This document shows positions 26,288 to 35,150 of a stretch of 64,000 nt of DNA, in pieces; within the stretch, counting starts at the first letter, position 1; every line of letters begins with the position of its first letter. Where the stretch lies: positions 24,281 through 88,280 of the forward strand of contig NZ_JAUFPN010000150.1 in the NCBI RefSeq assembly GCF_030409335.1. The letters run 5' to 3'. This DNA is from Paeniroseomonas aquatica. Its GTDB lineage: Bacteria; Pseudomonadota; Alphaproteobacteria; Acetobacterales; Acetobacteraceae. Below the pieces are notes generated by a model, which saw only the letters and a list, made by a program, of their open reading frames with translations, had not been told where the DNA came from and did no database searches. The translations under genes and the position numbers were made by a program.

Positions 26288-27616
26288 ATGCAACCGATAT
26301 TCGGACGGCGCCAAGCCATGGCGCTCGGGGCTGGGGCCATGGCGGCGGCGGCGATGCCGGCCCGGGCGGCGATCCCGATCGCGGAGGTGCCGCCGCTGCG
26401 CTTCGCCGGTGAACGCGGCGCGCGTCTCCGGGTGCTGCGCCCGGCCAAGTACATCGACCCCGACGAGGCGATCTTCAACGCCAATACCCGCCGCTTCACC
26501 GAGGCCACGGGCATCGAGGTGCGGGTCGACTATGTGAACTGGCCGGACATGCCGGTGCAGGTCGCGGTCGCCGCCAATACCGGGCAGGGGCCGGATGTCA
26601 TCATCGGCTTCGGCGCCGATGCGCATATCTATGCCGACAAGCTGCTGGAGCTGACCGACCTCGCCGACTACCTCGGCGCCAAGTACGGCGGCTGGTACGA
26701 CCTGGCGAAGGTCTATGGCCGGAAGTGGCAGGGCACGGCCTGGATGGGCCTGCCGATGGGCGGCACCACCGGGCCGGTGGTCTATCGCGCCTCCTGGGTG
26801 AAGGAGGCGGGGTTCGACCGCATCCCGAACGACCTCAACGAGTTCCTGCGGCTCTGCCAGGGGCTGAAGCGGATCGGGCATCCCTGCGGCTTCGCCCTCA
26901 GCCATGCGCCGGGGGATGCGCCGGGCTATGCCAATTGGCTGCTCTGGTCGCATGGCGGGTCGCTGGTGGATGAGGAGGGCAAGATCGCCCTCGACCAGCC
27001 CTCGACGCTCCGGGCGCTCGAGTATTCCCGGGCGATGCAGGAGACGATGATCGCGGGGACGATGGGCTGGAGCGGCGTCAGCAACAACCGCGCCTTCATC
27101 GGCGGCGAGGTCGGGCTGACCCAGAACGGCGTCTCGGTCTACTACGCGCTGAAGACGGCGCAGGACGCGGCGCAGAATGCCATCGCCGCGGATACCGACC
27201 ATGCCGAGATGCCCTATGGGCTGGCGACCAAGGCGCCGGAGACGGCGCTGACCCTGACCGGGATGGTGCCGCGCTACACCCGGGCGCCCAATGCGGCGAA
27301 GGAGTACCTCCGCTTCATGATGGAGGCGGATCAGTACGACCCCTGGCTTACGGGATGCCTCGGCTACTGGTCGCAGCCGCTGAAGGCCTATGGGGAAAGC
27401 GCGGTCTGGTCCTCGGACCCCAAGCTGGCGGTCTATCGCAGCGCCATGGATACGCCCTTCTACGAGGGCTATCGCGGGCCGATCACCCCCGCGGCCGGGG
27501 CGGTGGCCGAGAATTGGGTGCTGGTCGACATGTTCGCCCGCGTCGCCACCGGGGCGTCCAGCCCGGCCGACAGCCTGCGGGAAGCGGTGCGCGCCGCCAG
27601 GCGTTGGTACCGGTAA
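26288..27616 (+). CDS. ABC transporter sugar-type solute-binding protein
   Basis: A 442-residue exported binding protein of the family 1 (sugar/glycerol 3-phosphate type) class. The start region MQPIFGRRQAMALGAG is a twin-arginine-like signal ending near residue 28 (ARA/A). Mature landmarks are RFTEATGIEVRVDYVNW, TGQGPDVIIGF, and TLTGMVPRYTRAPNAAKEYLRFM. An in-frame ATG at 26276 is an alternative start. No ABC permease or ATPase gene is adjacent; the next gene is a PhyH-type dioxygenase 14 bp downstream. It is therefore an orphan binding protein that must use a transporter encoded elsewhere, if any. Confidence 0.87.
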   Translation: MQPIFGRRQAMALGAGAMAAAAMPARAAIPIAEVPPLRFAGERGARLRVLRPAKYIDPDEAIFNANTRRFTEATGIEVRVDYVNWPDMPVQVAVAANTGQGPDVIIGFGADAHIYADKLLELTDLADYLGAKYGGWYDLAKVYGRKWQGTAWMGLPMGGTTGPVVYRASWVKEAGFDRIPNDLNEFLRLCQGLKRIGHPCGFALSHAPGDAPGYANWLLWSHGGSLVDEEGKIALDQPSTLRALEYSRAMQETMIAGTMGWSGVSNNRAFIGGEVGLTQNGVSVYYALKTAQDAAQNAIAADTDHAEMPYGLATKAPETALTLTGMVPRYTRAPNAAKEYLRFMMEADQYDPWLTGCLGYWSQPLKAYGESAVWSSDPKLAVYRSAMDTPFYEGYRGPITPAAGAVAENWVLVDMFARVATGASSPADSLREAVRAARRWYR

Positions 27617-27630
27617 GGGAGAATCAGAAG

Positions 27631-28503
27631 ATGCTCACGGAAGCCCAGAAGGCGGAATACGACCGGGTCGGGGCCATCGTCGTCCCCGATGTGCTGTCTG
27701 CGGCCGAGCTTGCGGAGTTGCGGCGGGTGACCGACGGCTTCGTCGACCGCGCCCGGCAAGTCGCGGCGCATGACGCCATCTACGACCTCGAGGACAGCCA
27801 CACGCCGGCGATGCCGCGGGTCCGCCGGATCAAGTCGCCGCATCTGCACGACCCCGCCTATGCGGCGCTGATGACCCACCCGAAGATCGTCGCGGTGCTG
27901 CAGGATCTCTGGGGGCCGGATATCCGCTTCGACACGGCCAAGCTGAACATGAAGTCGGCCGGCTTCGGCGCGGCGGTGGAATGGCACCAGGACTGGGCCT
28001 TCTACCCCCATACCAACGACGACCTGGCCGCCGTCGGCGTGATGATGGACGACATGGAGCCGGCGAATGGCCCGCTGCTGATCATCCCCGGCAGCCACAA
28101 GGGCCCGGTCCACGACCACCATGCCGAGGGCCGCTTCTGCGGCGCGATGGACCCGACCAAGGGGGATATCGACTATGCGAAGGCCGTGGCGCTGACGGGC
28201 AAGGCCGGGTCGATCACCGTCCACCACGTCCGGGCGATCCATGGCTCGGCGCCGAATACCTCGAACAAGGAACGCCGGCTGCTGCTGTTCCAGTTCCGCG
28301 CCGCCGATGCCTGGCCGCTGCTCGGCTTCCCCGGCACGCTCGAGGCCTATGACGCGCTGATGGTGGCGGGCACGCCCGGCATCGAGCCACGGCTGGCTCC
28401 GGTGCCGGTACGGCTGCCCCTGCCGCCGGCGGATGCGCAAGGGTCGATCTACGAGAACCAGAAGGGGCTGAAGAACAAGTTCTTCCAGGCCGCCGCGGAG
28501 TAG
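27631..28503 (+). CDS. Phytanoyl-CoA dioxygenase family protein
   Basis: A 290-residue Fe(II)/2-oxoglutarate-dependent oxygenase. The facial triad is HQD (H119, D121) and H204 in AIHGSAPN, and an Arg near residue 216 can hold 2-oxoglutarate. ANGPLLIIPGSHKGPV is the usual PhyH segment. These enzymes hydroxylate a small organic compound in the cytoplasm. AAGGGAG lies about nine bases before the ATG, 14 bp after the preceding binding-protein stop, so the two genes are probably co-transcribed. That suggests the imported compound is also the substrate, though this cannot be shown here. Confidence 0.87.
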   Translation: MLTEAQKAEYDRVGAIVVPDVLSAAELAELRRVTDGFVDRARQVAAHDAIYDLEDSHTPAMPRVRRIKSPHLHDPAYAALMTHPKIVAVLQDLWGPDIRFDTAKLNMKSAGFGAAVEWHQDWAFYPHTNDDLAAVGVMMDDMEPANGPLLIIPGSHKGPVHDHHAEGRFCGAMDPTKGDIDYAKAVALTGKAGSITVHHVRAIHGSAPNTSNKERRLLLFQFRAADAWPLLGFPGTLEAYDALMVAGTPGIEPRLAPVPVRLPLPPADAQGSIYENQKGLKNKFFQAAAE

Positions 28504-28569
28504 TCGAGGTGGCGGCGGTTTAATCGACCGCCAACGCATCGATCGGGCCTGCGGCGGCGTTGCTGCTGC

Positions 28570-28941
<372 letters not shown>

Positions 28942-28990
28942 CCAAGGGGCCGCGAGGCGCTACATAGGGGGGATACAGGAGCTTCGCCCC

Positions 28991-30412
28991 GTGCACGTGA
29001 CGTCCCCCGCCTTCAAGGAGAATTCCGCCCGCGCCCTGGCGAACCCGGGGCTGCAGAAGGCGCTCGGCACCGCCAAGGGCGCCTTCCTGCAACGCCGCGC
29101 CGCGGCCGTCGCCAACCTGCCCGAATTCGAGCGGCTGCGGGACATCGGCCGCGACATCAAGAACCATACGCTGGCCAACCTCGATTTCTACCTCGAGGCC
29201 TTCGAGCAGAAAGTGCTGGCCGCCGGCGGCAAGGTGCACTGGTGCTCGAGCGCCGACGACGCGCGGGCGGTGGTGCTCAAGATCTGCAAGGCGGCCGGGG
29301 CGAAGACGGTCACCAAGGGCAAGTCGATGATCTCCGAGGAACTCGGGATCAACCACCACCTCGAGGCCCATGGCATCCAGCCGGTCGAGACCGACCTCGG
29401 CGAATACATCCTCCAGCTCCGGGGGGAGGCGCCGAGCCATATCATCGCCCCGGCCTTCCACCTGAACCGGGAGGATTGGGAGGCCGACTTCCGCCGCCTG
29501 CACACCGACCTGCCGGCCGACCGCGTCTTCCACGAGCGCCGGGACATCCTGGCCGAGGCGCGGACCCGGCTGCGGGACCGCTTCCTCGCGGCCGATGTCG
29601 GCATCACCGGCGCCAATTTCCTCATCGCCGAGACCGGCAGCAGCGTCATCGTCACCAACGAGGGCAACGGCGACCTGACCCAGACCCTGCCGCGGGTGCA
29701 TATCGCCCTCGCCAGCATCGAGAAGGTGGTGCCGACGCTCGAGGACGCGACCAGCCTGCTGCGGCTGCTGGCGCGCTCGGCCACCGGCCAGGACTTCTCG
29801 GTCTACACCACCTTCAGCACCGCGGCGCGGCGCGAGGCGGACCTCGACGGGCCGGAGGAGTACCATGTGGTGCTGGTCGACAGCGGCCGGTCCAACATGA
29901 TCGGCACCGAGTTCCAGGAGATGCTGCGCTGCATCCGCTGCGCCGCCTGCATGAACCATTGCCCGGTCTATGGCGCGGTCGGCGGGCATGCCTATGGCTG
30001 GGTCTATCCGGGGCCGATGGGGAGCGTGCTGACGCCCTCCCTGGTCGGCATCGACAAGACCGGCATGCTGCCGAATGCCAGCACCTTCTGCGGCCGCTGC
30101 GAGGCGGTCTGCCCGGTGAAGATCCCGCTGCCGAAGATGATGCGGCACTGGCGGGAGCGGGAATTCGAGCGCCACCTGACGCCGGCGGCGGCGCGGAGCA
30201 ACCTCGCCCTCTGGGCCTGGTTCGCCAAGCGGCCGGGGCTGTACCGGCTGGCGACGCGGGCGGCGACGGGGGTGCTCGGCCTGCTCGGCCGCGGCAAGGG
30301 GGCCTTCACCTCGCTGCCGCTGGCCGGCGGCTGGACCGCGGGCCGCGACCTGCCGGTGCCGGAGGGCGGCACCTTCATGGCGCAATACGCCAAGACCCGG
30401 CGGCGGCGGTGA
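28991..30412 (+). CDS. lutB: Lactate utilisation iron-sulfur protein LutB
   Basis: A 473-residue LutB (YkgF-type) protein starting at a GTG. The N-terminal LUD domain includes KAAGAKTVTKGKSMISEELGIN. It is followed by a di-[4Fe-4S] ferredoxin region with cysteine sets CIRCAACMNHCP near residue 314 and CGRCEAVCP near 367. With LutA and LutC it oxidises L-lactate to pyruvate as an alternative to LldD. lutC follows 40 bp downstream, but no lutA gene is adjacent. The gene arrangement fits a respiratory lactate dehydrogenase complex missing its LutA partner here. Confidence 0.92.
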   Translation: MHVTSPAFKENSARALANPGLQKALGTAKGAFLQRRAAAVANLPEFERLRDIGRDIKNHTLANLDFYLEAFEQKVLAAGGKVHWCSSADDARAVVLKICKAAGAKTVTKGKSMISEELGINHHLEAHGIQPVETDLGEYILQLRGEAPSHIIAPAFHLNREDWEADFRRLHTDLPADRVFHERRDILAEARTRLRDRFLAADVGITGANFLIAETGSSVIVTNEGNGDLTQTLPRVHIALASIEKVVPTLEDATSLLRLLARSATGQDFSVYTTFSTAARREADLDGPEEYHVVLVDSGRSNMIGTEFQEMLRCIRCAACMNHCPVYGAVGGHAYGWVYPGPMGSVLTPSLVGIDKTGMLPNASTFCGRCEAVCPVKIPLPKMMRHWREREFERHLTPAAARSNLALWAWFAKRPGLYRLATRAATGVLGLLGRGKGAFTSLPLAGGWTAGRDLPVPEGGTFMAQYAKTRRRR

Positions 30413-30452
30413 GGCGCTTCCGCCGCGCCGCCCCAGGGTATAGGTCCAGGGC

Positions 30453-31217
30453 ATGACCAAAGACGCGATCCTCGGCGCCATCCGGCGCGGCCTGAAGCGC
30501 GGCCCGCTGCCGGCGGACCAGCAGGCGATGCTGGCCGGGCGGCTGGCGACCCATCCGCGCCACCTGATCCCCGCCCGGTCCCGGCTGCCGCGGCCGGAGC
30601 AGGTCGCGCTCTTCATCCGCAACGTGGAGAAGGAATTCGGCACGGTCGAGCGGGTGCCGGACCATGCCGCCATCCCGGCGGCGATGGGCGAGTACCTCGC
30701 GGCGCAGAACCTGCCCTCCCGCTTCGTCATGGCGCCGCATCCGGAGTTGACGGCGGTGCCCTGGGCAGACCGGCCGCTGCTGGCCTTCGAGCAGCGGCGG
30801 GCGGAGGCGACCGACCAGGTCAGCCTGCAGCACGGCTATGCCGCGGTGGCCGAGACCGGGACCCTGATGCTGCCCTCGGCGCCCGAGCGGCCCACCACCC
30901 TGAACCTGCTGGTCGAGACCGAGGTGGTGGTGCTGCGCGCCAGCCGCGTCGTCGGCGCCTATGAGGAGGCCTGGGACCTGCTGCGGGCCGAGAGCCGGGA
31001 CGCGCGCAGCGGCGGCTTCATGCCGCGCAACATCATGTTCGTCACCGGCCCGTCGCGCTCGGCCGACATCGAGCAGACGCTGGAGCTCGGCGCGCATGGG
31101 CCGCGGCGGCTGCACGTGATCCTGGTGGACGACGACCCGGCGGCGCTGCCGATGGGCGACGTCGCGGTGCCGCCGCCGGTCGCCGTGCCGGGCGGCCCGC
31201 CCGCGCCCGGGGACTGA
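30453..31217 (+). CDS. lutC: Lactate utilisation protein LutC
   Basis: A 254-residue LUD-domain protein of the LutC/YkgG type. Landmarks are the basic N-terminus MTKDAILGAIRRGLKRGPL, QHGYAAVAETGTLMLPSAPERPTTLNLLVET, and GPSRSADIEQTLELGAHGPRRLHVILVDDD, the family C-terminus. It works with LutA and LutB in L-lactate oxidation. It lies 40 bp after lutB on the same strand. The last 30 residues are Pro-rich and extend beyond the usual family end. The gene just downstream (Smr) is unrelated. Confidence 0.9.
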   Translation: MTKDAILGAIRRGLKRGPLPADQQAMLAGRLATHPRHLIPARSRLPRPEQVALFIRNVEKEFGTVERVPDHAAIPAAMGEYLAAQNLPSRFVMAPHPELTAVPWADRPLLAFEQRRAEATDQVSLQHGYAAVAETGTLMLPSAPERPTTLNLLVETEVVVLRASRVVGAYEEAWDLLRAESRDARSGGFMPRNIMFVTGPSRSADIEQTLELGAHGPRRLHVILVDDDPAALPMGDVAVPPPVAVPGGPPAPGD

Positions 31218-31226
31218 CCGCCGGCG

Positions 31227-31790
31227 ATGGCCATGCGCCTGGTGCCGCCGCCGAAGCGGCCCCGGCGGGGGCTGACGGAGGTCGACAAGCTGCTGTGGCA
31301 GGCCTGGACCGCGCATGCCCAGGTGGCGCCGATGCCGGGCAAGGCCCTGGCGCCGCCGCCGGCCGAGCCCGCGGCAATCCCCGCCGCCGCGCCCTCGCCG
31401 GCCGTGGCACCGCCGAAGCCCGCCCTGCTGCCGCTACGCCGGCCGTCGGAGATCCAGGTCGGGGCGCCGCCGCCCGGCATCGACGGCAAGCGCTGGAAGG
31501 AGCTGCGGCGCGGCCGCACCAAGCCGGAGCGGACGCTCGACCTGCATGGCCGGCGGGCGCATGAGGCGCATGGCGCGGTGCGGCGCTTCCTGCACGAGGC
31601 GCAGGCGGATGGCTGCCGCTGCGTGGCCATCGTCACCGGCAAGGGCTCGACGCTCGAGGGCGGCGTGCTGCGGCGGGAGCTGCCCTTCTGGCTGAACATG
31701 GCCGACCTGCGGCCGCTGGTGCTCGGCGCGGCGCATCCGCATGCGAGCAACCCGGGCGCGGTGCACCTGCTGCTGCGCAAGCGCGGATGA
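31227..31790 (+). CDS. Smr/MutS2 C-terminal domain protein
   Basis: A 187-residue protein. The first 90 residues are Pro/Ala-rich and unstructured. The Smr domain follows, with TLDLHGRRAHEAHGAVRRFL near residue 103 and AIVTGKGSTLEGGVLRRELPFWL with the GKGS loop near 135. Smr domains have nicking or RNA-endonuclease activity. In alphaproteobacteria this stand-alone form often follows murein or lactate genes without a defined role. The stop overlaps the ATG of an XRE regulator gene, so the two are co-expressed. Confidence 0.88.
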   Translation: MAMRLVPPPKRPRRGLTEVDKLLWQAWTAHAQVAPMPGKALAPPPAEPAAIPAAAPSPAVAPPKPALLPLRRPSEIQVGAPPPGIDGKRWKELRRGRTKPERTLDLHGRRAHEAHGAVRRFLHEAQADGCRCVAIVTGKGSTLEGGVLRRELPFWLNMADLRPLVLGAAHPHASNPGAVHLLLRKRG

Positions 31791-32155
31791 CCCCCTTCGG
31801 CACAAGGCTGCGGCAGCTGCGGGAGGCCCACGGGGTCAGCCAGGCCGGGCTGGCGGCGGCGCTGCATGTCTCGCCGGCCTATCTCTCGGCGCTGGAGCAT
31901 GGCCACCGCGGCCGGCCCTCGCCGGGGCTGATCCATCAGGTGAACGAGTATTTCGGCCTGATCTGGGACGATGCGGAGGAGATGGTGCGGCTCGCCCGGG
32001 TCTCGCACCCCCGGGTGGTGCTGGACACCGCGGGGCTGAGCCCGGAGGCGACGGCCCTGGCCAACCGGCTGGCGCAGGAGATCCGGCGGCTGCCGCCGGA
32101 GGCCATCGCCGCCCTGAGCCGCACGCTGGACACCGTGTTGCCGCCGGGCGGTTAG
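31787..32155 (+). CDS. XRE-family helix-turn-helix regulator
   Basis: A 122-residue protein whose N-terminal half is a Cro/CI-type HTH: FGTRLRQLREAHGVSQAGLAAALHVSPAYLSALEHGHRG (4-42) contains the five-helix fold with the recognition helix at about 28-36. The C-terminal half is helical (LSPEATALANRLAQEIRRLPPEAIAAL) and probably dimerises. This small XRE group follows smr genes in many alphaproteobacteria. The 4-bp overlap with the smr gene supports an operon. Target genes are unknown. Confidence 0.87.
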   Translation: MTPFGTRLRQLREAHGVSQAGLAAALHVSPAYLSALEHGHRGRPSPGLIHQVNEYFGLIWDDAEEMVRLARVSHPRVVLDTAGLSPEATALANRLAQEIRRLPPEAIAALSRTLDTVLPPGG

Positions 32156-32212
32156 GGGAAGCTATACCCTTCTGGGTTGAAATGCACCCCGGCAACGACT
32201 GGGGGTTGGTGC

Positions 32213-33298
32213 ATGACAGGCGGGCGTGAGGCCCCTCCCCGATGGAAGAGGCGGCGCATGGTGCTGCTGGCCGGCAGCGGCGTGGCGGCGGGGGCGGTGG
32301 GCCTCGGCTTCGCCGGCCCGTGGGACTTCGCCACGGAGTGGCGGTCCTTCCAGGACCGCCATGTCGGGCCTGAGGGGCGGGTCGTCGACAACGGCAACGG
32401 CGGCATCTCCCACTCCGAGGGCCAGAGCTACGGCCTGCTCTTCGCCGAGGCCGCGGACGACAGGGCGGGCTTCGAGCGCATCCTGGCCTGGACCCGCGGC
32501 CAGCTCGGCCTGCCCGGCAGCCTGCTGCATCGCTGGCGCTTCCGCCCCGGCCACGACGCCGCCGCGGAAGACCCCAACAACGCCACGGACGGCGACCTCG
32601 TCATGGCCTGGGCGCTGCTGCGGGCGGCGGCGCGCTGGGGGGTGGCGGAGCATCGCGCCCTGGCGGCCGGGATCGCGCGCGACATCCTGCGGCACTGCGT
32701 GGTGGTCCTGGACGGCCGGGCCTACCTGCTGCCCGGTGCCCGTGGCTTCCGCCATCCGGGCCGGGTGCATCTCAACCCCTCCTACTACGGCTTCCGGGCA
32801 ATACGGGCCCTGGCGGGGGTGATGCCGAACTCGCTCTGGCGGCAGCTCGAGCGGGACGGGCTGGAGCTGCTGGCCCTGGCGCGGTTCGGCCATTGGCGGC
32901 TGCCGGCGGACTGGATCGACCTCACCGATGCGCCCGGCCGGCCCGGCCTCTCCACCGATTGGCCGCCGCGCTTCTCCTGGGATGCGGTGCGGGTGCCGCT
33001 GCACCTGGCCTGGGCCGGGCTGGCGCGGGAGCCGGCGCTGCGGGCGGCGGTGCAATTCTGGTTCGACCCGGCGCATGCCCGCATCCCGGCCTGGGTGGAT
33101 CTGCGGACCGACGAGGCCGCGCCCTACCCGGCCTCGGCCGGGGTGCTGGCGGTGGCGCGGCTGGCCATGGGGGTGGTGCTGGGGGATGACCTGGCCACGC
33201 CCCTGCCCGCGCTGCGGACGGCGCCGCTCTACTACGATGCGGCGCTGGTGCTGCTGGCACGGCTGGCGCGGGAGGAGAACCGCCGCCTGCTGTCCTGA
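32213..33298 (+). CDS. Glycoside hydrolase family 8 endoglucanase-like protein
   Basis: A 361-residue GH8 enzyme of the BcsZ/CelA type. A basic N-terminus and a hydrophobic segment (VLLAGSGVAAGAVGLGFAG, about 17-35) form a signal or anchor. SHSEGQSYGLLFA carries the catalytic Glu (E69), DGDLVMAWALLRAA the catalytic Asp (D126 or D128), and HLNPSYYGFRAI the substrate loop. BcsZ hydrolyses beta-1,4-glucan in the periplasm during cellulose secretion. No bcs synthase genes are near; instead the gene lies between an XRE gene and maf. The start at 32213 is chosen over 32177 because it gives the compact signal. Confidence 0.85.
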   Translation: MTGGREAPPRWKRRRMVLLAGSGVAAGAVGLGFAGPWDFATEWRSFQDRHVGPEGRVVDNGNGGISHSEGQSYGLLFAEAADDRAGFERILAWTRGQLGLPGSLLHRWRFRPGHDAAAEDPNNATDGDLVMAWALLRAAARWGVAEHRALAAGIARDILRHCVVVLDGRAYLLPGARGFRHPGRVHLNPSYYGFRAIRALAGVMPNSLWRQLERDGLELLALARFGHWRLPADWIDLTDAPGRPGLSTDWPPRFSWDAVRVPLHLAWAGLAREPALRAAVQFWFDPAHARIPAWVDLRTDEAAPYPASAGVLAVARLAMGVVLGDDLATPLPALRTAPLYYDAALVLLARLAREENRRLLS

Positions 33299-33319
33299 AA
33301 CGGGCCGGGCCGGCAGGGC

Positions 33320-33946
33320 TCAGGCCAGCAGCACCCCGTGGCCGCGCAGGAAGCCCAGCAGCGGCACCAGCGGCAGGCCGAGGATGGCGCTGTGCTCGCC
33401 CTCCACCGCCGCGAAGAGCTGCACCCCGAGCCCCTCCAGCCGGTAGGCGCCGACCGAGCCGAGGACCGCCTCGCCCTCCGCCGCCAGATAGGCGTCGAGG
33501 AAGGCTTCGGAGAAGTCCCGCATCACCAGCCGCGGCCGCGCGAGGTGCTGCCAGACGCGCTGGCCGTGCCGCCAGCAGACCATGGCCGTGACCAGCTCAT
33601 GCGGCTTGCCCCGCAGGGCCAGGAGCTGGAGGCGGGCGGCGGCCAGGTCCGGCGGCTTGTCGTACCAGCGCGCCTCGCAGACCAGCATCTGGTCGGCGCC
33701 GATCACCAGGGCCTCCGGGTGGCGGCGGGCGATGCGCCGGGCCTTGGCCTCGGCCAGCAGCATGGCCGCCTCGGCGGCGGGCAGGCCCTCGGCCCGGGCG
33801 CTCTCCTTGATCTCGGCCTCGTCCACCGCGGCGGCCTCGGCGGTGAATTGCAGCCCAGCGGCGGCCAGCACGGCGCGGCGGGCGCTGCTGGCGGTGGCGA
33901 GGATGAGGGCCGGGGCGGGCTGCTGCAGCATCGGCGGCGGGGTCAT
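33320..33946 (-). CDS. maf: Maf-family nucleotide pyrophosphatase
   Basis: A 208-residue Maf/YhdE-like protein. The diagnostic N-terminal [11 protein letters not shown] (17-27), the acidic VDEAEIKES, and [18 protein letters not shown] with the Gln/Lys active-site set are present. Later [15 protein letters not shown] fits the family. Maf proteins hydrolyse non-canonical or modified NTPs (dTTP/UTP or m7GTP), which protects nucleic acids and affects septation. The start overlaps the stop of the PPSR gene upstream, so the two are one transcript moving away from the origin. The CEARWYDKP subgroup is typical of alphaproteobacteria. Confidence 0.88.
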   Translation of the reverse strand: MTPPPMLQQPAPALILATASSARRAVLAAAGLQFTAEAAAVDEAEIKESARAEGLPAAEAAMLLAEAKARRIARRHPEALVIGADQMLVCEARWYDKPPDLAAARLQLLALRGKPHELVTAMVCWRHGQRVWQHLARPRLVMRDFSEAFLDAYLAAEGEAVLGSVGAYRLEGLGVQLFAAVEGEHSAILGLPLVPLLGFLRGHGVLLA

Positions 33947-34836
33947 CCGGCGGCCGGGGCGGCGCGGGCCGCGGCATCGGCCGCCGCATCGGCATCCTGC
34001 GTCGCGCTGCGCCGGGCGTGCCAGGCCTCCATGAGCTGCAGGACCGTCGCCGCCGTCTCCTCGATGCTGCGGCGGGTGACGTCGATCACCGGCCAGCCGT
34101 GCTGGTTGCAGAGCCGGCGGGCGGAGAGGATCTCGGCCTTCACGCTGTCATGGTCGATGTAGTCGTTGGTGTCCTGGCGGACCCCGTCGGCGCCGATCAG
34201 CCGCAGCCGGTGGCGGCGGATCTCGATCAGCGCATTGGTCTCGATGGTCAGGCCGACCACCGGGCAGGGCGGGGCATCGAGCTCCGGCGGCAGTTCCGAC
34301 TTCGGCACGATCGGCACGTTGGCCGCCTTGATGCCGCGGTTGGCGAGGTAGAAGCAGGTCGGCGTCTTGCTGGAGCGGGAGACGCCGACGAGGCAGACGT
34401 CGGCCTCGTGGATGCCGGCGGTGCCCTGGCCGTCGTCGTGCGACAGCACGTAGTGCATCGCATCGATCCGGCGGAAGTAGTCGGCATCCATCACGTGCTG
34501 GGCCGCCCGCTTCTCCTTGGCCCGGGCGCCGAGCTGGCCCTGCAGCAGGTCCATCACCTCATCCAGCACCGACAGGCAGGGAACGCCGAGGCGCGAGCAG
34601 GTCTCCTCCAGCGCCAGCCGCAGGCTGCGGTCCACCAGGGTGAACAGCACCGGCCCGGGCTCGTGGTTGAGGCCCTCCAGCACCCGGTCGAGCTGCAGCC
34701 GGGAGCGGATCAGGCTCCAGCGGTGGTGGACGACATGGTGGTTCTCGAAGCGCGAGAGGGTGGCCCGGGTGATCGAGTTCAGCGTCTCGCCCGTGCTGTC
34801 GGAGACCAGGTGAAGGTTGAGGGAACGGTGGGACAT
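33943..34836 (-). CDS. Pyruvate, phosphate dikinase / PEP synthase regulatory protein (PPSR, DUF299)
   Basis: A 297-residue DUF299 protein of the bifunctional kinase/phosphorylase family that regulates pyruvate phosphate dikinase or PEP synthetase. SDSTGET lies at 12-18. The ADP/phosphate loop [10 protein letters not shown] is at 151-160, and [13 protein letters not shown] and [31 protein letters not shown] near the C-terminus are family hallmarks. This is the Rickettsia RP001-type gene that borders the replication origin in alphaproteobacteria. It is transcribed away from the 314-bp spacer that separates it from hemE. The C-terminal 20 residues are an Ala/Asp-rich tail. Confidence 0.92.
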   Translation of the reverse strand: MSHRSLNLHLVSDSTGETLNSITRATLSRFENHHVVHHRWSLIRSRLQLDRVLEGLNHEPGPVLFTLVDRSLRLALEETCSRLGVPCLSVLDEVMDLLQGQLGARAKEKRAAQHVMDADYFRRIDAMHYVLSHDDGQGTAGIHEADVCLVGVSRSSKTPTCFYLANRGIKAANVPIVPKSELPPELDAPPCPVVGLTIETNALIEIRRHRLRLIGADGVRQDTNDYIDHDSVKAEILSARRLCNQHGWPVIDVTRRSIEETAATVLQLMEAWHARRSATQDADAAADAAARAAPAAG

Positions 34837-35150
34837 TCGGTGAGGATAGCGTGAAGGCGCGGGGGATAACCGGGAAAACTCCAGGCGTGGCGTCGCGAAT
34901 TGTGAGTCGGGTGCCTGAGTCCAATTCGATCCGACCGGCGGTATGAGATTCCCGTGCTGAGTCGGGTGACTCGGGGATGGCGCCGAGTCGGTCCATGACT
35001 CAGCGGCTCCTCCGACTCAGCAGGGCGGTGGACAAGCCTGTGGACGAACGCCCGAGTAATTGCGTCCACATCATCCACAGGCCCTACCGCCACAACAACC
35101 TTTCAAGAATCCTGTTTTCTTGCGAGGGATAGGCGCGAGGGAGAGCGTCC
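34837..35150. other. Predicted chromosomal replication origin (oriC)
   Basis: This 314-bp non-coding stretch lies between PPSR (RP001-type) and hemE, the conserved origin position in Caulobacter and Rickettsia. It contains nine GANTC sites: 34904, 34917, 34947, 34959, 34968, 34985, 34997, 35014 and 35107; a tenth is at 35174 inside hemE. DnaA-box-like sequences are GGTGGACAA (35027), TGTGGACGA (35039), GCGTCCACA (35062) and TCATCCACA (35071). An AT-richer segment follows at 35091-35125, a candidate unwinding element. No CtrA-type TTAA-N7-TTAA is present. The hemE promoter must also lie here. Confidence 0.82.
35027..35079. promoter_or_regulatory. Cluster of four DnaA-box-like sequences
   Basis: Two boxes in one orientation (GGTGGACAA at 35027-35035 and TGTGGACGA at 35039-35047) and two in the other (GCGTCCACA at 35062-35070 and TCATCCACA at 35071-35079) lie within 53 bp. 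Each differs from TTATNCACA by one to three bases, with TCATCCACA closest. They sit immediately before the AT-richer stretch, as expected of an origin. Confidence 0.7.

Noticed and set aside
34837..35150. CtrA binding sites (TTAA-N7-TTAA) in the origin, as in Caulobacter
   Set aside because: No TTAA occurs in this spacer, so this form of control is not supported here.
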